64,000 nt of DNA, taken from assembly GCA_029054245.1 (NCBI GenBank), contig JAIDFQ010000041.1, forward strand, positions 62,001-126,000. The letters are read 5' to 3'. This document shows positions 63,166-64,000 of this stretch, piece by piece. A program made the translations under genes and the position numbers. The first letter of the stretch is position 1; every line of letters starts with the position of its first letter. The notes below the pieces were generated by a model. It was not told the DNA's origin, searched no databases, and saw nothing but the letters and a program-made list of their open reading frames with translations. The stretch is from Lachnospiraceae bacterium. Lineage in GTDB: Bacteria; Bacillota; Clostridia; Lachnospirales; Lachnospiraceae.

Positions 63166-63239
63166 TTTTTTTTCCTCCTGTTATTGTTTACAGCGCATAA
63201 GGCGCCTTCTTCCAACTATTTTAAATGATACTTTTACGA

Positions 63240-63638
63240 CTATACACGGCGACGCTTAGGCGGACGGCATCCGTTATGAGGAACGGGAGTCACATCTCTG
63301 ATACTTGTTACCTCCAGACCACATGCAGAAAGCGCACGAATTGCTGCTTCACGTCCTGAACCGGGTCCCTTTACCATAACGTCTACTGTCTTAAGACCAT
63401 GTACCAGAGCAGCCTTAGTAGCTGTCTCAGCTGCCATCTGTGCTGCGTATGGAGTAGATTTCCTTGAACCTCTAAATCCAAGACCACCAGCACTTGCCCA
63501 GCTAAGAGCATTTCCTTCATTGTCTGTCAATGTAACAATCGTGTTGTTAAAGGAAGACTGAATATGTGCCTGTCCATGTTCAACGTTTTTCTTGACACGT
63601 TTTTTTGTCACTTTTTTCGTAACTTTTTTTGCTGCCAT
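63240..63638 (-). CDS. rpsK: Small ribosomal subunit protein uS11
   Basis: This 132-aa protein has a Lys-rich start ([16 protein letters not shown]), then [36 protein letters not shown] and the C-terminal [20 protein letters not shown]. Normal order between rpsM and rpsD. Confidence 0.98.
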   Translation of the reverse strand: MAAKKVTKKVTKKRVKKNVEHGQAHIQSSFNNTIVTLTDNEGNALSWASAGGLGFRGSRKSTPYAAQMAAETATKAALVHGLKTVDVMVKGPGSGREAAIRALSACGLEVTSIRDVTPVPHNGCRPPKRRRV

Positions 63639-63708
63639 TTAAACTAACCTACTTTCTTTAAAATCATTGTGAATTGTTTCAAAACCGCCTGACCTTTTGT
63701 GCCAAAAT

Positions 63709-64000
63709 TATTTCTTCTTATTAGCAACTGTTCTCTTAGGTCCTTTTCTTGTTCTTGCATTTGTCTTTGTCTTCTGTCCACGTACAGGAAGACCTTTCCT
63801 GTGGCGGATACCTCTGTAGCATCCGATTTCCTGAAGTCTCTTAATGTTCATGGCAACTTCTCTTCTCAAGTCACCCTCAACCATGTAACCAGCGTCAATT
63901 ACTTCGCTGATCCTCTTAACTTCATCATCCGTCAGCTCTCTGACACGAGTATCAGGATTAACCTTTGCCTGCTCTAAAATCTTATTAGAGCTTGCTCTTC
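63709..64000 (-). CDS. rpsM: Small ribosomal subunit protein uS13 (N-terminus outside window)
   Basis: The C-terminal 96 codons are present. They read through the helical core ([20 protein letters not shown]-like order, with [19 protein letters not shown]) to the basic tail [14 protein letters not shown]. The stop is at 63709-63711. The gene precedes rpsK, as in other Clostridia. Confidence 0.96.

Overview
The window looks like a chromosomal segment of an obligately anaerobic, butyrate-forming Clostridia, most likely Lachnospiraceae. The evidence is the ptb-buk butyrate pair, a stand-alone glycyl-radical protein, a ferredoxin-linked 2-oxoacid oxidoreductase beside a superoxide reductase, a T-box leader on aspS, GHKL/LytTR two-component systems, and the ribosomal order rpsM-rpsK-rpsD-rpoA-rplQ-ecfA1-ecfA2-ecfT-truA-rplM-rpsI. 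No tRNA, rRNA or CRISPR array was seen.

Layout. 0-3.6 kb: partial AraC regulator, DHFR-like reductase, ptb-buk. 3.6-7 kb: PsiE-like protein and a TrkH/TrkA potassium system. 7.1-15.6 kb: a five-gene catabolic operon (YfcC-type carrier, class II aldolase, Fe-alcohol dehydrogenase, FGGY kinase, 2-hydroxyacid dehydrogenase), a divergent DeoR regulator with a visible promoter and palindromic operator, and a second YfcC carrier. 15.9-20.2 kb: aspS with its T-box, a roughly 500-bp near-palindrome, and an OFA-type MFS transporter. 20.2-24.5 kb: an ABC transporter whose permease carries a huge coiled coil. 24.6-32.6 kb: a broken aldo/keto reductase, a GrcA-like glycyl-radical protein, a Crp/Fnr regulator, a Cys-cluster protein, Ogt, a membrane protein, superoxide reductase and a fused two-polypeptide 2-oxoacid:ferredoxin oxidoreductase. 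32.8-37.8 kb: an Rpn-like remnant, then a GHKL/LytTR system enclosed by two unrecognised genes. 38-43.9 kb: MATE pump with divergent LysR regulator, hemerythrin-receiver fusion, DHH phosphoesterase, membrane-anchored hypothetical. 44-49.3 kb: Bce-like ABC transporter with divergent LytTR/GHKL genes. 49.3-50.2 kb: esterase.

50.3-55.2 kb is an eroded mobile region next to rpsI. It holds a broken XRE regulator, a 27-residue holin-like toxin, a MATE pump with an AraC-GNAT fusion regulator, serine-recombinase debris and a zeta-like toxin with a small partner. A 16-bp repeat of the rpsI 3' end marks a probable attachment site. 55.2-64 kb is the core translation/ECF block, interrupted only by an oppositely oriented M15 peptidase gene.

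The items most worth a second look are the 500-bp near-palindrome at 18.2-18.7 kb, whose arm differences are compatible with an RNA read from the minus strand; the aspS T-box, whose specifier reads as Asn rather than Asp; the rpsI attachment site with toxin cargo; the uncharacterised sugar or sugar-acid operon; the two-component system enclosed by unknown proteins; and the hemerythrin-receiver fusion.
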